Part shown: positions 1 through 7,614 of the stretch, in pieces
Position numbering within the stretch: position 1 is the stretch's first letter
Layout: every line of letters starts with the position of its first letter
Source: Fimenecus sp045543095
GTDB lineage: Bacteria > Bacillota > Clostridia > Oscillospirales > Acutalibacteraceae
Assembly (NCBI GenBank): GCA_045543095.1
Contig: JAZQMC010000019.1
Location: forward strand, 1-20,106
DNA: 20,106 nucleotides
Reading direction: 5' to 3'
Program-made: the position numbers and the translations under genes
Notes under the pieces: generated by a model
What the model was told of the DNA's origin: nothing
Databases searched by the model: none
The model's input: the letters and a program-made list of their open reading frames with translations, nothing else

Positions 1-226
1 CAAGCAAGCTTGGCAAAAGAGTTTTTATAAACTTTGTTTTCTCAATTTTTTCGCGTTCAAAAATCAGAATAACAGGAACCAATGATAAAGAGCCTAATAA
101 AAACCTGATTCCATTAAATGTGAATGCACCTACAAATTCGGCGCCAACCCTTTGTGCAACGAATGCAAAGCCCCATATTATTGCTGTTAAAAATAATAAA
201 AATGTTGATTTGGCTTTTGTTTTCAT
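1..226 (-). CDS. EamA/DMT-family transporter, N-terminal fragment (cut by window edge)
   Basis: Only the first 75 codons are present; the gene runs off the left edge. The translation begins MKTKAKSTFLLFLTAIIWG and continues with FAFVAQRVGAEFVGAFTFNG and then IRFLLGSLSLVPVILIF. This is the typical opening of EamA (drug/metabolite transporter) proteins: a first membrane helix containing a WG-F--, then a short loop with an F-x-x-x-R-F start to helix two. Family members are inner-membrane exporters with about ten helices and two EamA repeats; the substrate cannot be told from this piece. The start ATG is preceded by AAGGAGAT about 5 bases upstream. It lies 52 bases downstream of clpX with a hairpin between. 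Family call is fairly firm, function open. Confidence 0.75.
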   Translation of the reverse strand, partial: MKTKAKSTFLLFLTAIIWGFAFVAQRVGAEFVGAFTFNGIRFLLGSLSLVPVILIFEREKIEKTKFIKTLLPSLL

Positions 227-246
227 ATATCTCCTTTAACGTGAGA

Positions 247-272
247 AAGCCACAGTTATTAAACTGTGGCTT
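247..272 (-). terminator. Hairpin after clpX, possible terminator
   Basis: A perfect 11-bp inverted repeat (aagccacagtt at 247-257, aactgtggctt at 262-272) with a 4-base loop lies between the clpX stop and the next gene's ribosome site. On the minus strand the stem is followed only by a weak T-rich stretch (CTTTCTC), so termination may be partial, leaving some read-through into the EamA gene. Confidence 0.5.
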
Positions 273-278
273 AAGTTG

Positions 279-1592
279 TTATATAGCTTTTTTAGAGCCT
301 TTATTTACTAAGTTTTTAGATGTTAGTACATTAGGCTTTCTGTTCTCATCACGAATAATTTCAGGTTCTACACCATCAACAACGCATTCGCGAGTAATAA
401 TTACCTTTGCGATTGTGTGCTCAGAAGGGGTCTCATACATAATTGGCATAAGAACACTTTCCATAATACCACGAAGTCCACGAGCACCTGTTTTCTTTTC
501 AAGAGTCTTCTCTGCAATTGCACTAAGTGCATCATCAGTAAACTCAAGTTCAACATCATCCATCTTAAATAGTGCTTTGAACTGCTTTAAGAGAGCGTTT
601 TTAGGCTCTGAAAGAATCTTAATTAAATCCTCTTTAGAAAGTTGTTGTAAAGCAGTTATAACGGGTACTCGACCAACAAGCTCAGGAATAAGACCGAATT
701 TCACCAAATCATGTGAAATTACTTTTGAATAAATATCTTCAAGTTCAAATTCTGCTTTATTTTTAATTTCAGCACCGAATCCAAGAGAAGACTTACCTGT
801 ACGCTTTCCAACTATTTTTTCAATCCCATCAAAAGCGCCACCACAAATAAAGAGAATATTAGATGTATCAATCTGAATAAACTCTTGCTGTGGATGTTTA
901 CGACCACCTTGTGGAGGAACATTTGCAACTGTACCTTCAAGAATTTTAAGAAGTGCCTGTTGAACACCCTCACCACTTACATCACGCGTGATTGATGGAT
1001 TCTCACTCTTTCGAGCAATCTTATCAATTTCATCAACGTAGATAATACCACGCTCTGCTTTTTCAATATCATAATCAGCAGCCTGAATAAGTCTAAGAAG
1101 AATATTTTCAACATCTTCACCAACATAACCAGCTTCTGTAAGTGTTGTAGCATCGGCAATAGCAAATGGTACATCAATAATTTTTGCAAGTGTCTGTGCA
1201 AGTACTGTCTTACCAACACCTGTAGGTCCTAAAAGCACAACATTACTTTTTTGGATTTCAACGCCATTATCAGTACCATAATATATTCTCTTATAATGGT
1301 TATAAACAGAAACACTTAAAACTTTCTTTGCAGCATCCTGACCAACAACATATTCATCAAGGGCCGCTTTAATTTCGTGAGGTTTTGGAAGAACTTTTTC
1401 TTCGAGTTTAACTCTTTTACCTGTATTTCTGTTAGGATTTACATCATTTTCACCGATAATACCCATACAGAGTTCAATACACTCATCGCAGATGTATACA
1501 CCAGGACCTGCAATAAGTTTTTCAACCTGTTCTTGAGTTTTACCACAGAAAGAACATCTTACATTTCTTTCTTTATCGTTTTCTCTAGCCAT
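279..1592 (-). CDS. clpX: ATP-dependent Clp protease ATP-binding subunit ClpX
   Basis: AAA+ unfoldase that recognises tagged or misfolded proteins and threads them into the ClpP chamber in the cytoplasm. Length (437 residues) is normal. The N-terminal zinc-binding domain shows C13-x2-C16 and C35-x2-C38. Walker A is GPTGVGKT at about residues 122-129, Walker B is IIYVDEIDKI at about 183-192, and the pore/arginine regions and the C-terminal helical domain follow. The ClpP-docking tripeptide is LGF (in SSLGFGAEI, about residue 271) rather than the IGF of E. coli. The start ATG has GGAG 7 bases upstream and lies 11 bases after clpP, so clpP-clpX are cotranscribed. The order tig-clpP-clpX is the conserved one; the lon gene often found next is absent here. 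Confidence 0.98.
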   Translation of the reverse strand: MARENDKERNVRCSFCGKTQEQVEKLIAGPGVYICDECIELCMGIIGENDVNPNRNTGKRVKLEEKVLPKPHEIKAALDEYVVGQDAAKKVLSVSVYNHYKRIYYGTDNGVEIQKSNVVLLGPTGVGKTVLAQTLAKIIDVPFAIADATTLTEAGYVGEDVENILLRLIQAADYDIEKAERGIIYVDEIDKIARKSENPSITRDVSGEGVQQALLKILEGTVANVPPQGGRKHPQQEFIQIDTSNILFICGGAFDGIEKIVGKRTGKSSLGFGAEIKNKAEFELEDIYSKVISHDLVKFGLIPELVGRVPVITALQQLSKEDLIKILSEPKNALLKQFKALFKMDDVELEFTDDALSAIAEKTLEKKTGARGLRGIMESVLMPIMYETPSEHTIAKVIITRECVVDGVEPEIIRDENRKPNVLTSKNLVNKGSKKAI

Positions 1593-1603
1593 AAATTAGC
1601 TCC

Positions 1604-2185
1604 TTATCTCTTATAGAAAACCTTATCTACAATGCCATAATCCATTGCTTCCTGTGCAGAAAGCCAATTGTCACGCTCTGTATCAAGAGCAATCTGTTCG
1701 ATGGGTTTACCTGTATTTTCTGCAAGGATTTTATTGAGTTTTTCTCTTGTGCGGAGAATATGCTCTGCGGCAATTTTAATATCAGTTGCCTGACCCTGTG
1801 CACCGCCAAGTGGCTGGTGAATCATAATTTCGCTATTTGGAAGTGCATATCTCTTCCCCTTTGCACCTGAAGACAAAAGGAATGCACCCATACTTGCAGC
1901 CATACCCATACAGATAGTTGAAACATCACATTTGATATACTGCATAGTATCGTAGATTGCAAGTCCTGCAGAAACTGAACCGCCGGGACTATTAATATAA
2001 AGGCTTATATCTTTTTCACTGTCCTGTCCTTCAAGATAAAGCAACTGTGCTACAACAAGAGATGCTGTTGCATCATTAACCTCATCTGACAAAACGATAA
2101 TTCTGTCATTTAAAAGTCTTGAGAAAATATCGTACTGTCTTTCCCCTCTGTTTGTCTGTTCAACAACGTATGGAACAAGTGCCAT
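1604..2185 (-). CDS. clpP: ATP-dependent Clp protease proteolytic subunit ClpP
   Basis: Serine peptidase that forms the tetradecameric barrel working with ClpX (encoded next) and other Clp ATPases. The 193-residue protein carries the full catalytic triad: S98 in GMAASMGAF, H123 in IMIHQPLGG and D172 in ERDNW. The handle helix region (SEIMIHQPLGGAQGQ onward) is intact. The start is well fixed by GGAGG at 2193-2197, 7 bases upstream. Its leader is unusual: a 276-bp palindromic element ends at 2201, four bases before the ribosome site, so the 5' part of any longer transcript comes from that element. I could not find a convincing sigma-A or CtsR-type site between it and the start. Confidence 0.98.
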   Translation of the reverse strand: MALVPYVVEQTNRGERQYDIFSRLLNDRIIVLSDEVNDATASLVVAQLLYLEGQDSEKDISLYINSPGGSVSAGLAIYDTMQYIKCDVSTICMGMAASMGAFLLSSGAKGKRYALPNSEIMIHQPLGGAQGQATDIKIAAEHILRTREKLNKILAENTGKPIEQIALDTERDNWLSAQEAMDYGIVDKVFYKR

Positions 2186-2200
2186 TATATAACCTCCATT

Positions 2201-2476
2201 TAGGGTGACAGAAATAGTCCAAACCTGTTTTTTACAGGCTGATTTCCGTCAATCCATCGTTAAAATACTCGCAAATCCACAAAGGATTTGCTGCGTTTTG
2301 TGCCTTGTCTTGCCAAAAATCCTCACTGTAAAAAATCTTCGACCTTAAAACGAGATATTTTTATTGGATTTTTGGTATTGAGGGTGCCGGAAGGCTGTCG
2401 CCTTTCAAATCCGAAATGCCGAAAAGACTTAAAAATAGCCGTTTTAAGGCAGATTTGGATTATCTCTGTCACCCTA
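2201..2476. repeat. MITE-like palindromic element between tig and clpP
   Basis: The 370-base gap between clpP and tig is mostly one imperfect palindrome. Its ends are TAGGGTGACAGA at 2201 and TCTGTCACCCTA at 2476; over the outer 27 bases the two arms match at 24 positions and all three differences are transitions. Further inside, a 10-bp pair (ccaaaaatcc 2313-2322 with ggatttttgg 2366-2375) continues the fold around a centre near 2340, and a local hairpin gcaaatcc/ggatttgc lies at about 2271-2290. Both ends carry TA, consistent with the TA target duplication of IS630/Tc1-type elements. No transposase frame is present, so this looks like a non-autonomous miniature element; mobility is inference. 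Confidence 0.7.
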
Positions 2477-2491
2477 TCCTTAAAAGCATTA

Positions 2492-2523
2492 AAGAATCGC
2501 CCTTTGATTATTGGACAATTCTT
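2492..2523 (-). terminator. Probable tig terminator
   Basis: On the minus strand AAGAATTGTCC (2523-2513) pairs with GGGCGATTCTT (2502-2492) over 11 positions including two G-U pairs, with a 10-base loop. It lies 33 bases after the tig stop. The following tract is only moderately T-rich, so strength is uncertain. Confidence 0.45.
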
Positions 2524-2555
2524 CAACGCTTATACATATAATAATTTACTGATAA

Positions 2556-3962
2556 TTATTCCTCGTCAGCCTTTTTCTTTGTTGTCTTTTTAGCTGCGGG
2601 CTTTTTTGCTGGCTTTTCTGCTACTTCTTCACTCTCGGCATCAGCCTTTTTCTTTGCAGCAGGCTTTTTAGCAGCAGTCTTCTTTTCTTCAGTTACAACT
2701 GCGTTAGCCTTTACAAGCTCAATTGCTTTTCTTGACTTGATGTCGCTTGCGAGTGCATCTGTACCGATTGCCTTTTTAATCTGCTCAACATCCATATTAT
2801 ATGTCTTTGCAAGCTTTTCATATTCTTCATTAAGTTCATCTTCAGTAGCTTCAATACCCTCTGCTTTGATGATTGCTTCAAGAGCAAGGCTGAGTTTAAC
2901 CTGAGCTTCTGCATTTTCTTTGTAGCCGTCTCTGAATGCTTTCATTTCCATACCTGTGTACATAAGGTATGTTTCAAGATTCAAGCCCTGAGCCTGAAGT
3001 CTGTAATTGAAATCATTAACGATATTATCGATTGCTTCTTCAACCATTACTTCAGGAATTTCAACTTCAACGCCCTTAACAACTTCATCAAGAAGGTCGT
3101 TAGTTACCTTATTGTCAGCATCAGCCTTTTTGTTTTCTTCAAGCTGAGCCTTAACGCTCTTCTTAAGCTCGTCAAGTGTATCAAATTCGCTTACGTCTTT
3201 TGCAAAATCATCATCGAGAGCCGGAAGCTCTTTAACTCTGATTTCGTGAAGTTTAATCTTGAAAACAGCATCTTTAGAAGCAAGGTTTTCCTGATATTCT
3301 GCAGGGAATGTAACATTTACATCGAATTCTTCGTCTACCTTGTGACCGATAATCTGGTCTTCAAAGCCGGGAATGAATGAACCACTGCCAATTACAAGCT
3401 CATATTTTTCAGCTTTACCGCCGTCAAATGCAACACCGTCAACAAAGCCTTCAAAATCGATAACTGCTGTGTCGCCGTTCTTAACTGCACGGTCACTTGC
3501 GTCAACCATTCTTGAATTCTGCTCCTGCATTCTTGCAAGTTCTGTCTTTACTTCGTCTGCTGAAACCTTGCAAGATGGTTTTGTTGCCTTAAGACCCTTA
3601 TACTCGCCAAGCTTTGCTTCAGGCTTAACTGTAACCTTGAGAATAAGCTCAACACCGTTTTTGCCGATTTCAGGCACATCAAGGTCAAATGGCATACCAA
3701 CAACGTCAAGACCTGACTCTGTGATTGCTTCGCTTACAACCTCGGGATAAAGGATTTCGAGAGCATCTTCATAGAAAACGCCTTCGCCGTAAATTCTTTC
3801 AATAAAGTTTCTGGGTGCCTTACCCTTTCTGAAACCTTTGATAACGATGTCTTTTCTTGCTTTGAGATATGCCTTCTGAACAGCAGCCTCAAATTTTTCA
3901 CCGTCAATTGAGATTTCAAGCTGGTAGATATTTGTTTCTACCTTGTTTGATGATTTTAACAT
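2556..3962 (-). CDS. tig: Trigger factor (ribosome-bound chaperone, peptidyl-prolyl isomerase) with Lys/Ala-rich tail
   Basis: Binds the ribosome exit tunnel and shields nascent chains. The N-terminal ribosome-binding domain shows the signature GFRKGKAPR near residue 44. The central FKBP-like isomerase domain spans about 155-245 (GDTAVIDFEGFVDG, then GSFIPGFEDQIIGH), and the helical C-terminal arms follow to about 425. The last 40 or so residues are an extra tail of Lys, Ala, Pro and Glu blocks (AAKKPAAKKK, KPAKKPAAKKTTKKK), making the protein 468 residues against roughly 430 for the family; the tail looks disordered and basic. The start has GGAGG about 7 bases upstream, and a good promoter lies at 4021-4049. 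It precedes clpP and clpX, as is conserved, but a hairpin and a MITE-like element separate them. Confidence 0.97.
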   Translation of the reverse strand: MLKSSNKVETNIYQLEISIDGEKFEAAVQKAYLKARKDIVIKGFRKGKAPRNFIERIYGEGVFYEDALEILYPEVVSEAITESGLDVVGMPFDLDVPEIGKNGVELILKVTVKPEAKLGEYKGLKATKPSCKVSADEVKTELARMQEQNSRMVDASDRAVKNGDTAVIDFEGFVDGVAFDGGKAEKYELVIGSGSFIPGFEDQIIGHKVDEEFDVNVTFPAEYQENLASKDAVFKIKLHEIRVKELPALDDDFAKDVSEFDTLDELKKSVKAQLEENKKADADNKVTNDLLDEVVKGVEVEIPEVMVEEAIDNIVNDFNYRLQAQGLNLETYLMYTGMEMKAFRDGYKENAEAQVKLSLALEAIIKAEGIEATEDELNEEYEKLAKTYNMDVEQIKKAIGTDALASDIKSRKAIELVKANAVVTEEKKTAAKKPAAKKKADAESEEVAEKPAKKPAAKKTTKKKADEE

Positions 3963-4020
3963 TTAATATTCCTCCTGAATACTATTGTTGTACTTATTTG
4001 CAATACGCAATATTCATGAT

Positions 4021-4049
4021 ATTATATCACAGAAAAATGTTAAATACAA
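4021..4049 (-). promoter_or_regulatory. Sigma-A-type promoter of tig
   Basis: On the minus strand a -35 TTGTAT (4049-4044) is followed after 17 bases by a perfect -10 TATAAT (4026-4021) preceded by TGA, an extended -10. The predicted transcript start is about 50 bases before the tig ATG. Confidence 0.7.
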
Positions 4050-4108
4050 TATTTTCTGTAAGTTTTTTCCTAAACATTCAAGAAAAAGCGATGCATTTTA
4101 ACGAAAAA

Positions 4109-4801
4109 TCAGTCCAAACTGATAAGAAACGGACAAAATTCAAGATAATCTGCAGAAATTAATCGAAAATTTACACCGTTTTTTTCACCATTAAGTGCAA
4201 ATTTTGTTGCTCCGCCGTGAAGATGACCATAATAGCAACGCTTTATTTCATTCTTTTTTAACACTTCAAAAATCGGTTCGCAATCCTTGGTAAGACTTAC
4301 AGGCGGATAATGTAAAAACACTACTGTTTCACCGCCGAGTTTTTTAGCCTCGTTAATTGAACGCTGAAGCCTTGCACATTCACGTGCCATTACCTTATCA
4401 ACATTTTCGCTTTCTGCATCGAAAAACCAACCGCGAGTTCCTGCGATTGAAATATTTCCTACACGATAAGCATTATTATGAAGTATTTTTAAGGTATCAA
4501 AGCCTTTTTCTTTTAAAAATTTTTCCATTTTTGTAACGGTATTCCACCAATAATCGTGATTACCCTTTGAGATAATCTTTGTACCGTTAAGTCTGTTCAA
4601 AAATGCAAAATCTTTTTCAGCCTGTTCTAATCCCATTGCCCAAGAAATATCGCCGTTGATTATAACAGTATCTTCGGGTGACACAAGTCTTTGCCAATTA
4701 TTTTCAAGACGTTGGGCATAATCATCCCAACCTTTGAAAATATCCATTGGCTTGTCAACAGAAAAAGAAAGATGAGTATCGCCAATTGCGTAAACAGACA
4801 T
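4109..4801 (-). CDS. Calcineurin-like metallophosphoesterase
   Basis: A 230-residue cytoplasmic phosphoesterase of the calcineurin-like fold, with all metal-ligand motifs: GDTH (residues 7-10), NGDIS near 50, KGNHDYW near 80, LHYPP near 164 and YGHLHGG near 193. No signal peptide or membrane segment is seen, and nothing outside the fold gives the substrate; relatives act on phosphodiesters or phosphomonoesters of many kinds. The ATG start is preceded by GGAGA. It lies upstream of tig on the same strand, but tig has its own promoter starting in the gap, so the two need not share regulation. A DUF1540 gene diverges from its 5' end with 69 bases between. Confidence 0.9.
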   Translation of the reverse strand: MSVYAIGDTHLSFSVDKPMDIFKGWDDYAQRLENNWQRLVSPEDTVIINGDISWAMGLEQAEKDFAFLNRLNGTKIISKGNHDYWWNTVTKMEKFLKEKGFDTLKILHNNAYRVGNISIAGTRGWFFDAESENVDKVMARECARLQRSINEAKKLGGETVVFLHYPPVSLTKDCEPIFEVLKKNEIKRCYYGHLHGGATKFALNGEKNGVNFRLISADYLEFCPFLISLD

Positions 4802-4870
4802 AAACTAAAATCTCCTATGAATAATCATGCTTTACTTTCAAAAAATATATTTGAAAGGAGGTCAAGAAAA

Positions 4871-5032
4871 ATGGATAAGAACAGAAACATTACTTGTGAT
4901 GCATATCACTGCACTTATAATGACGGTCACATGAACTGCACTGCAGACGGAATCAAGGTCGGCACACAGAGTGCTTGTTGTTGCGATGACACAAGATGTG
5001 CTACTTTCAAAATGAAGGCTGAAAATAAATAA
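4871..5032 (+). CDS. DUF1540 small cysteine-rich protein
   Basis: A 53-residue protein with seven cysteines (C9, C14, C23, C36, C37, C38, C43) in the DUF1540 pattern: ITCDAYHCTYN, then CTADGIKV, then a CCC run and CATF at the end. The domain is common in Clostridia and Bacilli; its spacing suggests metal binding, but no function is proven to my knowledge. The start is fixed by AAAGGAGG 8 bases upstream; an in-frame start further left is possible on paper but would run across the divergent phosphoesterase gene. A strong hairpin terminator lies 14 bases after the stop. It is one of only two plus-strand genes here and is divergent from the phosphoesterase gene. Confidence 0.88.
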   Translation: MDKNRNITCDAYHCTYNDGHMNCTADGIKVGTQSACCCDDTRCATFKMKAENK

Positions 5033-5046
5033 AAACCTATAATAAA

Positions 5047-5085
5047 TGCGGAATCCGAAACAAGTTGTTGGGATTCCGCAAAGTT
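5047..5085. terminator. Bidirectional terminator between DUF1540 gene and thrC
   Basis: A perfect 10-bp stem (tgcggaatcc 5047-5056, ggattccgca 5071-5080) with a 14-base loop is followed on plus by aagttttt and on minus by an AT-rich tract. It sits between two convergent stops (5032 plus, 5093 minus) and can serve both genes. Confidence 0.8.
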
Positions 5086-5092
5086 TTTAAAA

Positions 5093-6586
5093 TTAAAGTC
5101 CTAACATATCAAAAACAACTTGTTTCATATCTTCTTTCTTTGCAACTCCTGTAAAACGAGGTGTTTTGCCTTTAAGGGTTGCAAGCTGTGGAGGTACGGG
5201 CTCATTTGACTTTTCAAAAAGTTCTTCGACCATATCAAACTCGTTATCTGCTTTGATTTCATCAGTAATTGCTGAAAGCACGCTTGCAGAGAATTTATAT
5301 GGGTTTGCAGTTGATGCGATTACAGTTGGAGTATTGTCCCCTGTTTTTTCCTTGTAATCATCATAAACCTTAACTGCAACTGCAGTATGAGTGTCACAAA
5401 GGTAGTTTTTATCTGCAAAAACCTTGCCGATTGTTGTTTTTGTTTCGTTATCATCACAGCAACCTGCAGCAAATAATGCTTTTACTTTATCAGCAACCTT
5501 TGCTGAAACTGTATATTTACCGTCAGTTGAAAGAGAATTCATCCATTCAGCAACCTGAACATCATTTTCATCGCAAAGATGGAAGAGAAGTCTTTCAAGG
5601 TTACTTGAAATGAGAATATCCATTGACGGCGAAGTTGTGCAATAGAAATCACGGTTTTTGTCGTAAGTACCGCTTGTTAAGAAATCTGTAAGAACATTAT
5701 TAGCATTTGAAGCACAGATAAGTGTTTTCACAGGCACGCCCATTCTCTTTGCATAGTAAGCAGCAAGGATATTACCAAAGTTACCTGTAGGAACAACAAC
5801 ATTCATAGGCTCGCCGTTTTTAAGTTCACCATTACCGAGCATATCGCAATATGCAGATACATAGTAAACAATCTGCGGAACAAGACGCCCCCAGTTAATT
5901 GAGTTGGCAGATGAGAACGCAAGCCCGTTTTCTTTGAATTTCTTTTCAATATCTTTATCGGTGAAGATTTTCTTAACACCTGATTGTGCATCATCAAAAT
6001 TACCTTCAATAGCACAGACGCTGACATTTGAGCCCTCTTGTGTTGTCATCTGAAGTTTTTGCATTGGACTAACACCATCAACAGGATAAAATACAAGGAT
6101 TTTTGTATTTGGAACATCCTTGAATCCCTCAAGGGCTGCTTTACCTGTATCACCTGATGTTGCAACAAGAATTACAATTTCAGTATCCTTAACTGTTTTA
6201 CCTGCTGAAACTGTGAGAAGATAAGGAAGAAGCTGAAGTGCCATATCCTTAAATGCACAAGTAGGACCACGCCAGAGTTCAAGAACATTTGCAGTTTCAT
6301 TTAATTTATATAAAGGTGCAACCTTTTCTGAGCTGAATTTACCCTCTTTGTAAGCACCTTCAACGCACATTGAAAGTTCATCTTCAGTAAAATCTGTAAG
6401 GTAGAGTTTAAGAACTTCTTTTGCTCTTTCGATATAACTCATTGGTACGAGTTTTTCTATAAATTCAAGAGAAATTGCAGGAATTTCTGTAGGAACAAAA
6501 AGTCCGCCCTCTGATGAAATTCCTTTAGCAATTGCCTCTGCGGCAGTTACCTTTACTGACTTATCTCTTGTACTTGTATAATACAT
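5093..6586 (-). CDS. thrC: Threonine synthase
   Basis: PLP enzyme that converts O-phospho-L-homoserine to L-threonine, the last step of threonine synthesis. The 497-residue length fits the longer bacterial type with an N-terminal helical extension. The PLP lysine is K113 in PTCAFKDMALQ; the N-terminal fold shows SSEGGLFVP, and the phosphate-binding loop is seen as GNFGNILAAYYAKRMG. The ATG has AAAGGATG upstream and a good promoter lies at 6611-6639 within the end of yraN, so thrC can be expressed on its own as well as by read-through from the hprK operon. No T-box or other leader fits in the 55-base gap. No other threonine-pathway gene is nearby. Confidence 0.97.
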   Translation of the reverse strand: MYYTSTRDKSVKVTAAEAIAKGISSEGGLFVPTEIPAISLEFIEKLVPMSYIERAKEVLKLYLTDFTEDELSMCVEGAYKEGKFSSEKVAPLYKLNETANVLELWRGPTCAFKDMALQLLPYLLTVSAGKTVKDTEIVILVATSGDTGKAALEGFKDVPNTKILVFYPVDGVSPMQKLQMTTQEGSNVSVCAIEGNFDDAQSGVKKIFTDKDIEKKFKENGLAFSSANSINWGRLVPQIVYYVSAYCDMLGNGELKNGEPMNVVVPTGNFGNILAAYYAKRMGVPVKTLICASNANNVLTDFLTSGTYDKNRDFYCTTSPSMDILISSNLERLLFHLCDENDVQVAEWMNSLSTDGKYTVSAKVADKVKALFAAGCCDDNETKTTIGKVFADKNYLCDTHTAVAVKVYDDYKEKTGDNTPTVIASTANPYKFSASVLSAITDEIKADNEFDMVEELFEKSNEPVPPQLATLKGKTPRFTGVAKKEDMKQVVFDMLGL

Positions 6587-6610
6587 AAAAACACATCCTT
6601 TTCGTGTGGT

Positions 6611-6639
6611 ATTCTAACATATAAAATTTGGTTTTTCAA
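6611..6639 (-). promoter_or_regulatory. Sigma-A-type promoter of thrC
   Basis: On minus, -35 TTGAAA (6639-6634), 17-base spacer, -10 TAGAAT (6616-6611) with TG one base upstream (extended -10). Each hexamer matches consensus at five of six positions. The -35 lies 3 bases past the yraN stop. Confidence 0.7.
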
Positions 6640-6641
6640 CA

Positions 6642-7005
6642 CTAATTTGCCTTTGAATCAAAAGCATTTTTAATGTGGTTTATTTTTACAGGTTCATCTT
6701 TTTCAAAATAGACCTCAATAATATCATATCTTGGTTGACGATTCATTTCATAGCCTTTCAGATAAATTTGTGAAGCGGCTATGATTTTTTGCCTTTTCGC
6801 AATATCTACGGCATCAGCGGGTGCATATTTCATATTCTCACTACGGGTTTTAACCTCGACAAAGCATATATTCTTTTTATCTTCTGCAACCAAATCTATT
6901 TCACCCAGACGGCAATTAAAATGTGCCGAAAGTTAAATAACCGTGCTTTCTTAAATATCTTGAGGCAAGGATTTCACCATATCTGCCTAAAAGTCCGGTA
7001 TCCAT
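6642..7005 (-). pseudogene. yraN: YraN/UPF0102 endonuclease-like protein, broken by a one-base frameshift
   Basis: The reading starts at an ATG at 7005 that overlaps the rnhB stop (TAATG). It gives MDTGLLGRYGEILASRYL, then GYLTFGTF, and hits TAA at 6918-6916 after 29 residues. The rest of the family sequence continues in another frame: NCRLGEIDLVAEDKKN, then CFVEVKTRS with the conserved E and ExK of the restriction-endonuclease-like fold, to a stop at 6642. The whole span is 364 bases, one more than 121 codons; removing one base from the TTTT at 6921-6918 restores a 120-residue protein of normal family length. Either a real recent mutation or an assembly error. The gene is last in the hprK operon; YraN has no firmly established role. 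Confidence 0.85.
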
Positions 7006-7613
7006 TACTTTTCACCGTAAAGCTTCTTAAGAAACGACATTCTATGTATTGGTGACGGACCATATTCAAGAATTTTTTCATAATGAAGCTTTGTGCCATA
7101 TCCCTTATGCTTTTCAAACTCATACTGCGGATATTCCTTTGTTTTTTCAAGCATAAAACGGTCACGACTTACCTTTGCAATGATTGATGCCGCCGCAATC
7201 GACATACTTTTTGCATCGCCCTTCACAACGACCTCTTCTTTAATATCGTCACTGATTTTTGGGTATCGGTTACCGTCAACAAGTGCGTAATCAGGCTTCA
7301 CTTTCAAGCCCTCAACCGCTCTTTTCATTGCGAGAAAGGTTGCATTGAGAATGTTTATTTCATCAATTTCCTTTTCTGTAGCAATTCCCACAGAATAAGC
7401 GATTGCTTTTTCGCAAATTATTGGAAATAACTGTTCACGCTTTTTTTCGCTTAATTTTTTTGAATCATTAAGCCCCTCGATTTCAAGCCCCATTGGCAGA
7501 ATAACCGCTGCTGCATAAACAGGACCTGCAAGAGGCCCCCTGCCCGCCTCATCAATTCCGCAAACAATTTTGTAGCCATTTAAAACGGCATTGTTTTCAT
7601 AAGAATAATCCAT
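7005..7613 (-). CDS. rnhB: Ribonuclease HII
   Basis: Cleaves the RNA strand of RNA-DNA hybrids and nicks at single ribonucleotides misincorporated in DNA. The 202-residue form starting MDYSYENN is chosen: its ATG lies one base after the rbgA stop, with GGAG 8 bases upstream, whereas the longer reading to 7673 overlaps rbgA heavily. The active site opens with GIDEAGRGPLAGP (D21, E22), the conserved DSKKLSEKKRE follows, a third acidic residue lies in YALVDGN near 110, and KGDAKSMSIAAASIIAKVSRD carries the last conserved block. The stop overlaps the yraN start. The rbgA-rnhB-yraN order is conserved in Firmicutes. Confidence 0.97.
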   Translation of the reverse strand: MDYSYENNAVLNGYKIVCGIDEAGRGPLAGPVYAAAVILPMGLEIEGLNDSKKLSEKKREQLFPIICEKAIAYSVGIATEKEIDEINILNATFLAMKRAVEGLKVKPDYALVDGNRYPKISDDIKEEVVVKGDAKSMSIAAASIIAKVSRDRFMLEKTKEYPQYEFEKHKGYGTKLHYEKILEYGPSPIHRMSFLKKLYGEK

Positions 7614-7614
7614 A

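Noticed and set aside
124..732. 202-residue plus-strand ORF
   Set aside because: It lies antisense to the 3' end of clpX and the EamA gene, which have clear homology; its protein shows no family features.
2288..2593. Plus- and minus-strand ORFs within the tig-clpP gap
   Set aside because: They fall inside the palindromic element, lack ribosome sites, and their protein is low in any recognisable pattern.
4691..5032. 113-residue reading of the DUF1540 gene
   Set aside because: The extra N-terminal part is antisense to the phosphoesterase gene; the internal ATG at 4871 has the ribosome site and family start.
6587..6641. T-box or riboswitch before thrC
   Set aside because: The gap is 55 bases and is filled by the promoter and ribosome site; no room for an aptamer.
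6910..6930. Programmed frameshift in yraN
   Set aside because: TTTTAA lacks a typical slippery heptamer and no downstream structure is seen; a simple one-base insertion explains it.
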